Origin: Alkalicoccus saliphilus
GTDB taxonomy: Bacteria > Bacillota > Bacilli > Bacillales > Salisediminibacteriaceae
Assembly (NCBI RefSeq): GCF_003044065.1
Contig: NZ_PZJJ01000005.1
Coordinates: forward strand, 117,110 to 181,109
Reading direction: 5' to 3'
Length of the DNA stretch: 64,000 nt
How positions within the stretch are numbered: position 1 is the stretch's first letter; each line of letters begins with the position of its first letter. The notes under the pieces were generated by a model. That model made no database searches. It was not told where the DNA came from and saw nothing but the letters and a program-made list of their open reading frames with translations. This document shows, piece after piece, positions 30,230-39,345 of the stretch. The translations under genes were made by a program, and so were the position numbers.

Positions 30230-31315
30230 TTAGTTTAACAGTTTTTTAATTTCCTTCGTAAGCAGGGCAGCCGATTCGGGAACCCCTGCCTCCAGAGCTT
30301 TCTTTTTCATCAGCTGCTCATTCTCTGCTGTCAGCCCTTGTTGAATTGCCTGCGTGAGCGATTCTGCATTCAGGCTGTTTTCTTCGATTAGAACCGCAGC
30401 CCCCTTATCCACTAGCGCTTTGGCATTTTTAAATTGATGATTATTGGTCACGTACGGACTGGGAACAAGGATGGACGGAAGACCTAGAGCTGTCAGTTCT
30501 GCAAGTGTAGTCGCCCCGGCACGGGCAACCACCAAATTTACTTCTTTAAGCAGGGAAGGCATATCATCAATGTACGGTACAGCCTTTAATTTTTCGGTTT
30601 CTTTTTCCTTGAGATCTGCAGCTATCTCCTCGTAGTGAACTTCTCCGGTAACATAAACCACCTGGAAATCCTGCCCGTCCCAGGATGGAAAAGCGGACAT
30701 TACCGCTTCATTTATCGGCCTTGCTCCTCTGCTTCCACCTACGATAAGAACTGTAGGAAGTTCATTTGATAGCCCGACAGCTTTAAGTGCCCCGCCGCTC
30801 CCCTTAGTTTCTGCTGCTTCACTCGCCCTGGGATTCCCCGTGAATACTACTTTTTCTTTAGGGAAGTAATTTTCCGCTTCGTTAAAAGATACAGCAATTT
30901 TATCAACATACCTGGCAAGAAATTTGTTGGTCAGCCCGGGCACGCTGTTCTGTTCATGGATAATAGTCGGCACCCCTGCTTTGGAAGCAGCGTAGACAAC
31001 AGGCCCGCATACGTAGCCTCCCGTACCTATTACGATATCGGGCTTGAACTCCTCAATGTATTTGCGGGCAGTTTTTACAGCTTTCAAAAAACGCAGTACA
31101 GTTTTGACATTTTCCGCACTTAATTTTCTGCGGAAACCAGTAATATGAACACTTTTAAATTTAATGCCTGCTTTTGGAACAATCGATGCTTCCAGACCCT
31201 TTTCGGTGCCCACGTACAAAAATTCAGCTTCATGTTCTTTCTCCAGATGACGAATTAAAGCGAGTGCCGGATAAATATGCCCTCCCGTTCCGCCGCCGGA
31301 TATTAATACCTTCAT
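30230..31315 (-). CDS. murG: MurG: UDP-GlcNAc transferase (lipid II synthesis)
   Basis: A 361-residue GT-B glycosyltransferase. The N-terminal GGGTGGHIYPALAL (residues 7-20), IGTGGYVCGPVVYAA, HEQNSVPGLTNK and the UDP-GlcNAc-binding ARAGATTLAELTALG are all present. It converts lipid I to lipid II at the inner membrane face. It begins one base after the murD stop, with GGAGGG upstream. spoVE, which stands between murD and murG in B. subtilis, is absent. Confidence 0.96.
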   Translation of the reverse strand: MKVLISGGGTGGHIYPALALIRHLEKEHEAEFLYVGTEKGLEASIVPKAGIKFKSVHITGFRRKLSAENVKTVLRFLKAVKTARKYIEEFKPDIVIGTGGYVCGPVVYAASKAGVPTIIHEQNSVPGLTNKFLARYVDKIAVSFNEAENYFPKEKVVFTGNPRASEAAETKGSGGALKAVGLSNELPTVLIVGGSRGARPINEAVMSAFPSWDGQDFQVVYVTGEVHYEEIAADLKEKETEKLKAVPYIDDMPSLLKEVNLVVARAGATTLAELTALGLPSILVPSPYVTNNHQFKNAKALVDKGAAVLIEENSLNAESLTQAIQQGLTAENEQLMKKKALEAGVPESAALLTKEIKKLLN

Positions 31316-31316
31316 T

Positions 31317-32696
31317 TTATTTTTGCCCTCCAGTGCTGGTTTCAGCTGTCAAACGCTCGACTGTTCGAATAAATGTGTCTCCACGTTCTTCAAATGTACG
31401 GTACTGGTCCCACGATGCGCAGGAAGGAGAGAGCAAAATCACATCTCCATCTTCAGAACACCCAACCGCTTCATCTACAGCATCGTTCAGAATTTCAAAT
31501 GTTTTTACGTTTTTCACAGAGACTTTTCTGGCAGTTTCTGCGATTTTTTCCGCAGTTTCACCATAAGTAAATACCGCTTTTACTTTCCCCATATACTTTT
31601 CAAGCTCATCAAATGCAAGCCCCCGGTCCAGTCCCCCGCCTATAAGGATAACAGGTTCTTCAAATGCTTTAAGAGCGGTGATAGTCGCGGGTACATTTGT
31701 TGCTTTCGAATTGTTATAAAACCGCCGGCCCTTCCACTCTTTGATAAATTGAAGACGGTGCTCCACCCCGCTGAACGTCCGGAGAACTTTGCGGATTTGA
31801 GCTTTACTCGCCCCCCCAATACTAGCGGCAGCGGCAGCTGCAAGTGCATTGGCCGTATTATGTTCTCCAGGAAGCGAAAATTCTTTTAAACTGAGCAGTT
31901 CTTTTCCGAAAAGCCAAATGGCCTGTTTTTTTACACATGCTCCTTCTGGAAGATCACGTTTTAGAGAAAAAGGGACTTTATGGGCCGCTGATGTTTTAAC
32001 CATTTCTACGACAGCAGGATCGTCCTCATTGTAAACGAGATAATCGTCGGATGTCTGGTATCGAAAAATTTGTTTTTTTGCCCGAATATATTCGTCCCTC
32101 GATCCATGATAATCCAGATGAGCATCAACTAAGTTCAGCAGTACTGCTACTTTCGGTCTGAACGTATCAATTCCAAGAAGTTGAAAGCTGGAAAGCTCCA
32201 TTACAAGAACGTCGGAAGAATCCGTACTTTGTACAGCTTCTGAAGCGGGTCTGCCTATGTTACCGGCTACTACCGCCTTTGGACCATCTTCTTTAAACAT
32301 TTCTCCTATATAGGAGGTCGTCGTTGTTTTACCATTTGATCCGGTAACCGAAATTATAGGACAGTCAGCCGCATCGAAGGCAGTCTGAATTTCTGTCAGA
32401 ACCGGTACTCCCAGCTGAACGGCCTTCTCAACAATAGGGTGATCATAACGGATACCGGGATTTTTTACGAGAGCCTTAAGTCCGCTGTGAACAAGGTTGG
32501 GAGGGTGGCCTCCACATACTACTTTAATGCCCAGTTTTTCAAGCTCCTGCGCCTGAATATTTCCTTCGTAAGGAGCCTGATCGTTGACAGTCACATCAGC
32601 CCCGAGCCTGTACAGCAGCTTCGCTGCCTCCGTCCCGCTGCGTGCAAGACCTAGTACCAGCACTTCTGTATTTTTCCATCTTGTTTTAGTTTTCAT
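31317..32696 (-). CDS. murD: UDP-N-acetylmuramoylalanine--D-glutamate ligase
   Basis: A 459-residue Mur ligase with an N-terminal Rossmann domain (VLVLGLARSGTEAAKLL), the ATP loop SVTGSNGKTTTTSYIG (near residue 115), the central ELSSFQL, and the C-terminal LSPSCASWDQY signature of MurD. It adds D-Glu to UDP-MurNAc-L-Ala. The ATG at 32696 is used; the open frame to 32777 overlaps mraY. Its intact ATP loop contrasts with that of the MurF-like protein encoded two genes upstream. Confidence 0.95.
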   Translation of the reverse strand: MKTKTRWKNTEVLVLGLARSGTEAAKLLYRLGADVTVNDQAPYEGNIQAQELEKLGIKVVCGGHPPNLVHSGLKALVKNPGIRYDHPIVEKAVQLGVPVLTEIQTAFDAADCPIISVTGSNGKTTTTSYIGEMFKEDGPKAVVAGNIGRPASEAVQSTDSSDVLVMELSSFQLLGIDTFRPKVAVLLNLVDAHLDYHGSRDEYIRAKKQIFRYQTSDDYLVYNEDDPAVVEMVKTSAAHKVPFSLKRDLPEGACVKKQAIWLFGKELLSLKEFSLPGEHNTANALAAAAAASIGGASKAQIRKVLRTFSGVEHRLQFIKEWKGRRFYNNSKATNVPATITALKAFEEPVILIGGGLDRGLAFDELEKYMGKVKAVFTYGETAEKIAETARKVSVKNVKTFEILNDAVDEAVGCSEDGDVILLSPSCASWDQYRTFEERGDTFIRTVERLTAETSTGGQK

Positions 32697-32698
32697 TT

Positions 32699-33673
32699 TT
32701 ATAATCCTACCTCCAGCCAGATTCCTGCAGCAGCGAGTATTCCCCCGACCGCCCAGAAAGTAAGTACAACACGCCATTCACTCCATCCGGAAAGTTCGAA
32801 ATGATGATGCAGTGGACTCATTTTAAAAATACGTTTTTTACGGAGTTTGTACGAGCCTACCTGGAGCATAACAGAAAGTGTTTCAATAACAAAAACCCCT
32901 CCTACCACGACGAGCAGAAGCTCTGTTTTTGTAAGAATAGCAATCATTGCCAGAGCTCCTCCCAGGGCGAGAGAACCTGTATCCCCCATAAACACTTTGG
33001 CAGGATGCGCATTAAATACGAGAAAACCGAGCACTGCTCCTACTACAGCTATTGAAAAAACAGAAACCGTCCACAGTTCGAATACAGCAGCGACGATCGT
33101 AAAAGCTGTAAATGCCACAGCTGCTGTTCCAGCTACAAGACCGTCCAGTCCGTCAGTTAAATTCACAGCATTACTTGCACCAACAAGCATTACGATAATA
33201 AGTGGTAAATACAACCAGCCTATATCCACGCTCCAGGCAGTACCCGGTACTGCAATCTCTGTAGAAAGGCCTGTCTGCACAAGGACGAAATAAACTACTG
33301 CACTGATAGCCACCTGTCCTAAAAATTTCTGTTTCGATGTGAGACCAAGATTTCTTTTTTTAGCCACTTTTATATAATCGTCCAGGAAACCAAGTAATCC
33401 AAATCCGAGTGTTACGAGCAGAAGAAGCCATAATTCCACATTGATAGTGTGAAACTGCCCGGCAATAATAACAGAGCCTATAGCAAGAGAAAATATTATC
33501 ATTAATCCTCCCATCGTTGGGGTTCCCGTTTTTTTCCGATGGGACTCCGGCCCTTCATCTCTAATACTCTGACCAAATTTCAGCCGTCTAAGAAAAGGTA
33601 TAAACACCGGTGATAAAAATACTGTAAGCAAAAACGATAACAACAAGGCAAAAAACAGCCCATTTTCAAGCAT
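32699..33673 (-). CDS. mraY: Phospho-MurNAc-pentapeptide transferase
   Basis: A 324-residue protein with about ten membrane helices. The MraY signatures [27 protein letters not shown] and the cytoplasmic [12 protein letters not shown] (His-rich loop near residue 290) are present. It transfers phospho-MurNAc-pentapeptide to undecaprenyl phosphate, forming lipid I. It starts 15 bases after the MurF-like gene, and a GAGGGGAAAG site lies in that gap. Confidence 0.96.
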   Translation of the reverse strand: MLENGLFFALLLSFLLTVFLSPVFIPFLRRLKFGQSIRDEGPESHRKKTGTPTMGGLMIIFSLAIGSVIIAGQFHTINVELWLLLLVTLGFGLLGFLDDYIKVAKKRNLGLTSKQKFLGQVAISAVVYFVLVQTGLSTEIAVPGTAWSVDIGWLYLPLIIVMLVGASNAVNLTDGLDGLVAGTAAVAFTAFTIVAAVFELWTVSVFSIAVVGAVLGFLVFNAHPAKVFMGDTGSLALGGALAMIAILTKTELLLVVVGGVFVIETLSVMLQVGSYKLRKKRIFKMSPLHHHFELSGWSEWRVVLTFWAVGGILAAAGIWLEVGL

Positions 33674-33688
33674 AAAACTTTCCCCTCT

Positions 33689-34894
33689 CTACTCTCTGTT
33701 CAATTCATTTAAAATTTCATATATTAAAGCCCGGTTGGCACCTTTGTAGAGCATAACATTGGGACCATTCATGGCTTCCCGCAGATCCTCCATCGCTTCT
33801 ATATGAGTTTTGTAATATTTACTGATTAAATCTTCTCTTCCAGATCTTTCCAGAGCATCATGAACCCAGAAAGCCTTTTCGCCGACAGAAAATACGTCTG
33901 TAACAGCAGTGGTAATATGATCAGCAAACAATTCATGGACGGATTTATGTGTCCTGTCTGCCTGAAACCCTTCATCAATAACAAGAATTCTTCGTTCATA
34001 CGGCTGAATGTGGGAAAGCCAGCCGAGGGCATAATCGAGATCTGCCCTCTCCATGGCTTCCGCCTCAAAAAGAACGAGTCCTTCTGCTTTGGTATTCAGC
34101 GTCTGATAACCGAACGTTTCCGGCGTCAGCAGATCTACAGGCGCATCCGTTTTTTCAGTAGTCATTCGATACACTTGACTTGCAGCTTCAAGCAGAGGAC
34201 GGTAGCTTTCAATCCACGGTGGGATGTTTAAATCCTGAGAAACGGGTACAGGTGGGTTAACAGAAATACGTATCGTTTCCTTCATTCCTTCGAGAATGTC
34301 CGCCTCCTCCAGTGATTTTCCCCGGTAATAGCTTATGAGAGCTATGTCCGGCTGCAAAAGTGAAGCTCTGTCGTACATACGCACACTGCTTTCTACTGCT
34401 TCTATAAACACAATCTCTGTGTCTATGTCGAGTGAAAGTACTATTTCAGCTGTCTCTGTTCCCCGGCTTTCCTGTTCTTTTATAAAAGCTGTACGCCGTC
34501 CCCCTGTCCAGGCTTTCAACACCCTGAGAAGAATAGAAGCAGTATAATCTCCCTCTACAAAAACGACATCTGCTCTATGGTCATTAAGATATTGTCCAGC
34601 AAGTTCACGGCAGAGACCTTCTGGATCCGGGCTCATAAACAAAGGAAAATCATCAGGAAGCGTAGCTGGTACCGGCTCATCTATGTGCCATAAAGCTCCC
34701 GCTGCCCCACCTTCTACTGCTGCTTCAATGAATTGATGACCATCATACCGTGAATCTTTCTTTGCAACAAAAAGTGTACCTTCTTCCACATCATAAATGC
34801 TGCTGACTACTTTAGGAAAAACCAGCTCCTTTTTATTACCGACTGATTTATCTGCCAGCTGCTGCAATTTGGATGAGGTTACGAATGCTGTCAT
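33689..34894 (-). CDS. MurF-like Mur ligase paralogue lacking the ATP-binding loop
   Basis: A 401-residue protein lying between murE and mraY, the slot of murF in many bacteria. The N-terminal domain is MurF-like (GTLFVAKKDSRYDGHQF, residues 36-52, then GGAAGAL). Where MurF has GSxGKT/S, this protein reads VFVEGDYTASILL (about residues 111-123), with no glycine-rich loop and no Lys-Thr. The following acidic/Asn segment is altered (FIEAVESSVRMYD), and the middle is shorter than in MurF (about 452 residues). The C-terminal domain still resembles MurF (ILVIDEGFQADRTHKS; late VMLYKGANRALIYEIL). Its ATG overlaps the murE stop by one base, with AAAGGAG upstream, so it is translationally coupled. 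The full-length frame argues for a retained, non-catalytic role; ligase activity is very unlikely. A true murF would have to be elsewhere. Confidence 0.8.
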   Translation of the reverse strand: MTAFVTSSKLQQLADKSVGNKKELVFPKVVSSIYDVEEGTLFVAKKDSRYDGHQFIEAAVEGGAAGALWHIDEPVPATLPDDFPLFMSPDPEGLCRELAGQYLNDHRADVVFVEGDYTASILLRVLKAWTGGRRTAFIKEQESRGTETAEIVLSLDIDTEIVFIEAVESSVRMYDRASLLQPDIALISYYRGKSLEEADILEGMKETIRISVNPPVPVSQDLNIPPWIESYRPLLEAASQVYRMTTEKTDAPVDLLTPETFGYQTLNTKAEGLVLFEAEAMERADLDYALGWLSHIQPYERRILVIDEGFQADRTHKSVHELFADHITTAVTDVFSVGEKAFWVHDALERSGREDLISKYYKTHIEAMEDLREAMNGPNVMLYKGANRALIYEILNELNRE

Positions 34895-36363
34895 TATTCC
34901 CACTCCTTTAAGGCTTCTTCGGCAACTAGACGGTCATTAAAATCAAATCTCTCCCGGCCTATCTCCTGATAAGTTTCATGTCCTTTTCCAGCAATAAGCA
35001 CTACATCTCCTGCAGATGCACGCTTCACCGCTTCAAAAATTGCTTTTTTTCGATCTTCTACAACTGTATAGGAAGCTCCGGACATTCCTTTTTCCATATC
35101 ATTTATAATATCTCCCGGTTTTTCCAGACGCGGGTTGTCTGAAGTAAGATAAACATGGCTGCTGTAACGTTCCGCCTCTTCTGCCATAAGGGGACGTTTA
35201 GCTTTATCACGATTTCCCCCGCAGCCTACAACTGTATATATATTCTTTTCTGCTATTCCACTGATTGTTTCCAGAACGTTTTTAAGACTGTCCGGTGTAT
35301 GAGCATAATCAACGATGACATGAACAGGAACATCAGACAACACCGGTTCAAACCTCCCGGTCACTCCCCGCAGTCCAGAAAGAAGAGGGAGAATACTTTC
35401 CCATTTATAGCCAGCTCCATAAAGAGCTGCTGCTGCAGCGAGAACATTATACACTGAAAACTTACCAGGGAGCGCTGTATGAATTTTCTGTTTAACACCC
35501 GGAGCACAAAAGTCAAACGACGACCCGCCGGGCTGCAGGTTCAAGTTTTCTGCTCTTATGGAGGCTTTTTCGGACAGGCCGTAAAGTAAAACTGGAGCGG
35601 CGGAAGCTTCCTCCATAATAAAACTGTACTCATCATCTGCATTAATAACCGCCGCCGTCTGCTTATTTCTTTCATATGAACTGCCGAGCTGCGCAAAAAG
35701 CAGGCTTTTCGCTCTCGCATAATCCTCCATGGAATGATGAAAATCGAGATGATCCTGTGACAAATTAGTGTAAACTGCTACATCAAACTGGGTACCATGA
35801 GTTCTTCCAGAGACGAGAGCATGGGACGACACTTCCATTACAGCCTTTTTCACACCGGTCTCCCTCATATCATTAAACAATTTCTGCAGAGTAAGTGATT
35901 CAGGAGTAGTATTCACCGATTCTTCCTGCTTTCCATCATATCGGGTATACATTGTACCTATCATGCCTGTTTTACTGCCTAATTCCTGAAGCATCTGTTC
36001 AATAAAATGTGTAACTGAAGTTTTTCCATTTGTGCCTGTTACGCCTATCAGCTGCATGTCCATACTTGGAAATTCATAAAAGCGGGCGGCTGCCAGAGCC
36101 ATAGCCCGCCTCACATCCGGAACTTGAATATATGGGACGCTGACTTCAAGAGAGCGGTCACTAATGAGGGCTGCTGCACCATTACGGACAGCAGATTCAG
36201 CATAATCGTGACCGTCGACGGTATAGCCGGGTACACAGAAAAACAGAGATCCAGCCTCCACTTCCCTTGAGTCCATGGATAAACTGCTTATCTCCACATG
36301 TTTTATACTGCCATACTCCTTCCTTATAGGAAACAGTGAAGCTATTGTATGTAAAGAAATCAT
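34894..36363 (-). CDS. murE: UDP-MurNAc-L-Ala-D-Glu:meso-diaminopimelate ligase
   Basis: A 489-residue Mur ligase with the ATP loop GVTGTNGKTSVTHF (near residue 110), the central DHLDFHHSMEDYARAK, and the C-terminal substrate motif DNPRLEKPGDI. DNPR is the version that selects meso-diaminopimelate, so the wall should be of the DAP type. The ATG at 36363 is preferred, with AAGGATGAG upstream. spoVD, normally between pbpB and murE, is absent; instead murE has its own promoter (36409-36437). Confidence 0.95.
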   Translation of the reverse strand: MISLHTIASLFPIRKEYGSIKHVEISSLSMDSREVEAGSLFFCVPGYTVDGHDYAESAVRNGAAALISDRSLEVSVPYIQVPDVRRAMALAAARFYEFPSMDMQLIGVTGTNGKTSVTHFIEQMLQELGSKTGMIGTMYTRYDGKQEESVNTTPESLTLQKLFNDMRETGVKKAVMEVSSHALVSGRTHGTQFDVAVYTNLSQDHLDFHHSMEDYARAKSLLFAQLGSSYERNKQTAAVINADDEYSFIMEEASAAPVLLYGLSEKASIRAENLNLQPGGSSFDFCAPGVKQKIHTALPGKFSVYNVLAAAAALYGAGYKWESILPLLSGLRGVTGRFEPVLSDVPVHVIVDYAHTPDSLKNVLETISGIAEKNIYTVVGCGGNRDKAKRPLMAEEAERYSSHVYLTSDNPRLEKPGDIINDMEKGMSGASYTVVEDRKKAIFEAVKRASAGDVVLIAGKGHETYQEIGRERFDFNDRLVAEEALKEWE

Positions 36364-36408
36364 AAGTAATCTCATCCTTTTTATTTTGTCTCAAAACTTT
36401 CGTATCCT

Positions 36409-36437
36409 ATTTTACTTTGATAGGTGTTATTTGTCAT
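36409..36437 (-). promoter_or_regulatory. murE promoter in the former spoVD position
   Basis: ATGACA (36432-36437) and TAAAAT (36409-36414) on the minus strand with 17 bases between. It follows the pbpB terminator, so the division cluster is divided into two transcription units at this point. Confidence 0.5.
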
Positions 36438-36610
36438 ACTTTTTTCAAAGGAAATTCAGTATTTAAACGCTGAAAGTTAAAAAGGCCGTCTATTATTTAT
36501 CTATTCAGCATTATCACTACTGAAAAAACCTCAGCTTCCATCTGGAGGGTTTCCGCCCGCATCTGCGTCATTCACAAAATGTTATACAGCTTTAAAATTC
36601 ACGTCCCGCC

Positions 36611-36642
36611 AAAAAGGAGCTGCCTCAATGTTTGAGGCAGCT
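36611..36642 (-). terminator. Terminator after pbpB
   Basis: AGCTGCCTCAA (36618-36628) pairs with TTGAGGCAGCT (36632-36642), followed by a T-run on the minus strand. Confidence 0.82.
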
Positions 36643-36670
36643 GACAATAATTTTATAATTGTGAAGCAGT

Positions 36671-38857
36671 TTACTCCTCCTCAGTTTCTTCCTCTTCTTC
36701 TGTCTCTTCTGTCTCTTCTGTCTCCTCTGATTCTTCCGAGCCGCCGAGTTCTGCTTCAATCCCCTCTATTTCCTCCATCAGTGTTCCTTCCTGTGGAAAC
36801 TGGGAGGACACAAAGCCGACGCCTTCGTGATCAAGACTGACATCCAGCACTGCTGCGAGCTGCTGAATACTTCTTAAACTCCAGCCTTCAATATCCGGCA
36901 TATGAATTTCTCCACTTGTTTTCAAAATAACACGTTCACCAGGGGCGAGCGAGGTTCCAGGGGCATGAGATTGTGCCTGGACTTCAGTACCACTTCCGAG
37001 CACGGTAGTATTCATCCCTGATTCTTCAAGCTCTGAAACTGCCTGAGCGGCAGTTTCATTAGTAAGATCAGGTATTTCATATACCCCTGAAGTATCGTCT
37101 GTGCTATCTGCAGGTGTCTCCGCTGGTATGTTCAAGTACTGCAGGCTCTGTTCCATAACTTGTCGGAAAATAAGTGATACCGGTTGATTACCGTATTCGT
37201 TTAATTCAAGTTCCGGTCGGTCAACAGCTACATAAACGATAACTTCCGGGTCATCGGCAGGGGCCATGCCGATAAATGAATAAATGTTTTTACCGTGCCC
37301 CGACTGATACCCGCTCCCATCTTCCTCCGGAATTTGGGCGGTTCCTGTTTTACCGGCTATATCAAAACCTTCTACAGCATACATCTGGCCCGTTCCTTCC
37401 TCCTGGGAAACGACGGTTTCTAATATTTCCCTTACCTCCATTGCTGTCGCTTCAGATATAGGTTCTCCATCTATCTGAGGCTCTTTTTTTTCAATAGTTT
37501 CACCGGTGTCAGAGTCTATTATTTCCGATACGACATAAGGTTTCATCATTTTTCCATTATTTGCAATAGCTGTAGCTGCTTTAACCTGCTGCATAGGAGA
37601 AATAGACGTAGCCTGACCAAAGGCTGTAGTGGCAGCGTCAATCGTATATGTTTCTGCAATCTCTCCCCCATTAACTTCATTAGGAAGATCTATACCGGTT
37701 GGTTCCCTAAAACCGAATTTATCAATATACTCATAAAGTCTGTCAGGACCAAGTATTTCTATAGCTATTTTGGAAAAGGCTACGTTGGATGATCGTTGAA
37801 CCCCTTCATTAAATGAAATTTCTCCCCAACCTTCTCCATCATTATGATCGCGTATCGTCCGGTCCGTTACTTGATACGTACCGGATTCAAACTCCGCTTC
37901 CCCATTATATACACCTTCTTCGACTGCAGCAGCCAGCGTGAAAATTTTCATCGTCGATCCCGGTTCAAATCTGGAGGAAATATTATAGTTTGTATAATTT
38001 TCGATCTCTTCGTATTCGTTTGGATTGAAACTAGGACGGTTGGACATCCCTAAAATTTCTCCTGTTTTAGCATTAGCTACAACTGCCATCATTCGTTCCG
38101 GCTCATATAATTCGTCTGCCTGATTCATCGTCTGCTCCATAGCTGTCTGGATCCGTGAATCAATAGTAAGCATAACATCTTCCCCGTGCTCGGGTTCCTG
38201 AATTATTTCTTCATCCTGAGGAAGCTGGCGGCCTCTGCCATCCCGCTGGAATTGAATAGAACCGGCCTCTCCTGCCAGATAGCTGTCAAGACTCTGCTCG
38301 AGTCCCATTCTGGCTTCAGACATGTCTCTTTCAGTATAGCCGAGAATATGCGAGGCGAAAGTCTGTTTAGGGTAGTACCTGCGCGGATCTTCACGGAAAG
38401 TAATTCCTGGAATTTCAAGGTTTTCAACTTCTTCTTTCGTCTCGTAGCTGAGATTTTTTGCAGCAGCACCCAGTTCTACCTGTACTGAATCTCTGGAAAG
38501 CTGAGCTTCCAGATAATCGACATCTGCTCCAAGTACAGGAGATAATGTTTCTGCAGCGGCTCGAGGATCATCGATGTAAGAGTCCAGCCTTTCGTCCAGA
38601 ACAGCAACGATAGTGTAGGAGGGAATTTCTTCCGCAAGTACTTCCCCGTTGCGGTCGACGATATTCCCTCTCTCTCCTTCGATGGAAATTGTTTGAGTCC
38701 ATCGTTCCTGCAGAAGTGCTTCCAGATCAACATCCTGCACTTCCTTTGACGCTTGTATGTAAACGAACCTGGAAAACATGATGAGAATTGCCAGCGCAAA
38801 AACAGAGGCAACAATCACTGCCCTTTTAGTAATTTTATAGTTTTTAGTTATATCCAC
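36671..38857 (-). CDS. pbpB: Penicillin-binding protein 2B (septal transpeptidase)
   Basis: A 728-residue class B PBP: one N-terminal membrane helix, a PBP dimer domain, a transpeptidase domain with the motifs STMK (in EPGSTMKIF), SSN (in QRSSNVAF) and KTGT (in GKTGTAQIP), then two PASTA domains (about residues 585-690), and a low-complexity tail of about 20 residues made almost only of Glu, Thr and Ser. The start is a GTG at 38857 with AGGGAGG 7 bases upstream. It crosslinks septal peptidoglycan. The tail is encoded by a 9-base tandem repeat and may vary in length. No second, SpoVD-type PBP gene follows. Confidence 0.94.
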   Translation of the reverse strand: MDITKNYKITKRAVIVASVFALAILIMFSRFVYIQASKEVQDVDLEALLQERWTQTISIEGERGNIVDRNGEVLAEEIPSYTIVAVLDERLDSYIDDPRAAAETLSPVLGADVDYLEAQLSRDSVQVELGAAAKNLSYETKEEVENLEIPGITFREDPRRYYPKQTFASHILGYTERDMSEARMGLEQSLDSYLAGEAGSIQFQRDGRGRQLPQDEEIIQEPEHGEDVMLTIDSRIQTAMEQTMNQADELYEPERMMAVVANAKTGEILGMSNRPSFNPNEYEEIENYTNYNISSRFEPGSTMKIFTLAAAVEEGVYNGEAEFESGTYQVTDRTIRDHNDGEGWGEISFNEGVQRSSNVAFSKIAIEILGPDRLYEYIDKFGFREPTGIDLPNEVNGGEIAETYTIDAATTAFGQATSISPMQQVKAATAIANNGKMMKPYVVSEIIDSDTGETIEKKEPQIDGEPISEATAMEVREILETVVSQEEGTGQMYAVEGFDIAGKTGTAQIPEEDGSGYQSGHGKNIYSFIGMAPADDPEVIVYVAVDRPELELNEYGNQPVSLIFRQVMEQSLQYLNIPAETPADSTDDTSGVYEIPDLTNETAAQAVSELEESGMNTTVLGSGTEVQAQSHAPGTSLAPGERVILKTSGEIHMPDIEGWSLRSIQQLAAVLDVSLDHEGVGFVSSQFPQEGTLMEEIEGIEAELGGSEESEETEETEETEEEEETEEE

Positions 38858-38959
38858 CTGTAATCCTCCCTTTAACGCTTGAAACCACCGCACAACAGAA
38901 AAAACTTTCCCGGCATCTTATACAAAGCTCCGAAAAAGTTTTACTGGTCCTAAACCTTT

Positions 38960-39325
38960 TTAATCGAGCTGGTGAACTACATGAACCTGCCCATCATTCA
39001 TTGTCATGCCCAATTCCGACTGTGCAATTGTAAGAATGCGGTCAGGGTCGGACAACTCGGTCACCTGCAGCGCAAGTGCGTCATTCATGCTTTCCTGTTC
39101 TGTAATAGCGGTTTCTGTGGTTTGCATCTCGTGGTTGAGGGAATAGAGGGTCGCATAATTGCTTACGATGATAAAGCTGAAAGCCAGAATAACTGGAGCT
39201 GCCAAACTGTAAATGAGCTTCTCTCCCCGCGTTATACGCCTGCTTGACTTTTGCCTCCCCGGAGTCTGGCTGGTCTGCCGTTTTGGTTCAGATGATTCTT
39301 GACGATGCTCTAATAATACACTCAT
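38960..39325 (-). CDS. ftsL: Cell division protein FtsL
   Basis: A 121-residue bitopic protein: a basic N-terminus of about 38 residues (KSSRRITRGEK), one membrane helix (about 40-60), and a coiled-coil extracytoplasmic part (LNHEMQTTETAITEQESMN) ending in the conserved AQSELGM segment. It forms the FtsL-DivIC-DivIB complex that activates septal synthesis. AAGGAGG precedes the ATG. Its place between rsmH and pbpB is standard. Confidence 0.92.
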   Translation of the reverse strand: MSVLLEHRQESSEPKRQTSQTPGRQKSSRRITRGEKLIYSLAAPVILAFSFIIVSNYATLYSLNHEMQTTETAITEQESMNDALALQVTELSDPDRILTIAQSELGMTMNDGQVHVVHQLD

Positions 39326-39345
39326 TTTATGTACCCTCCTTTATG

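Noticed and set aside
36481..36610. Possible spoVD relic between pbpB and murE
   Set aside because: I looked for transpeptidase motifs on the minus strand and found none; the gap seems cleanly deleted.
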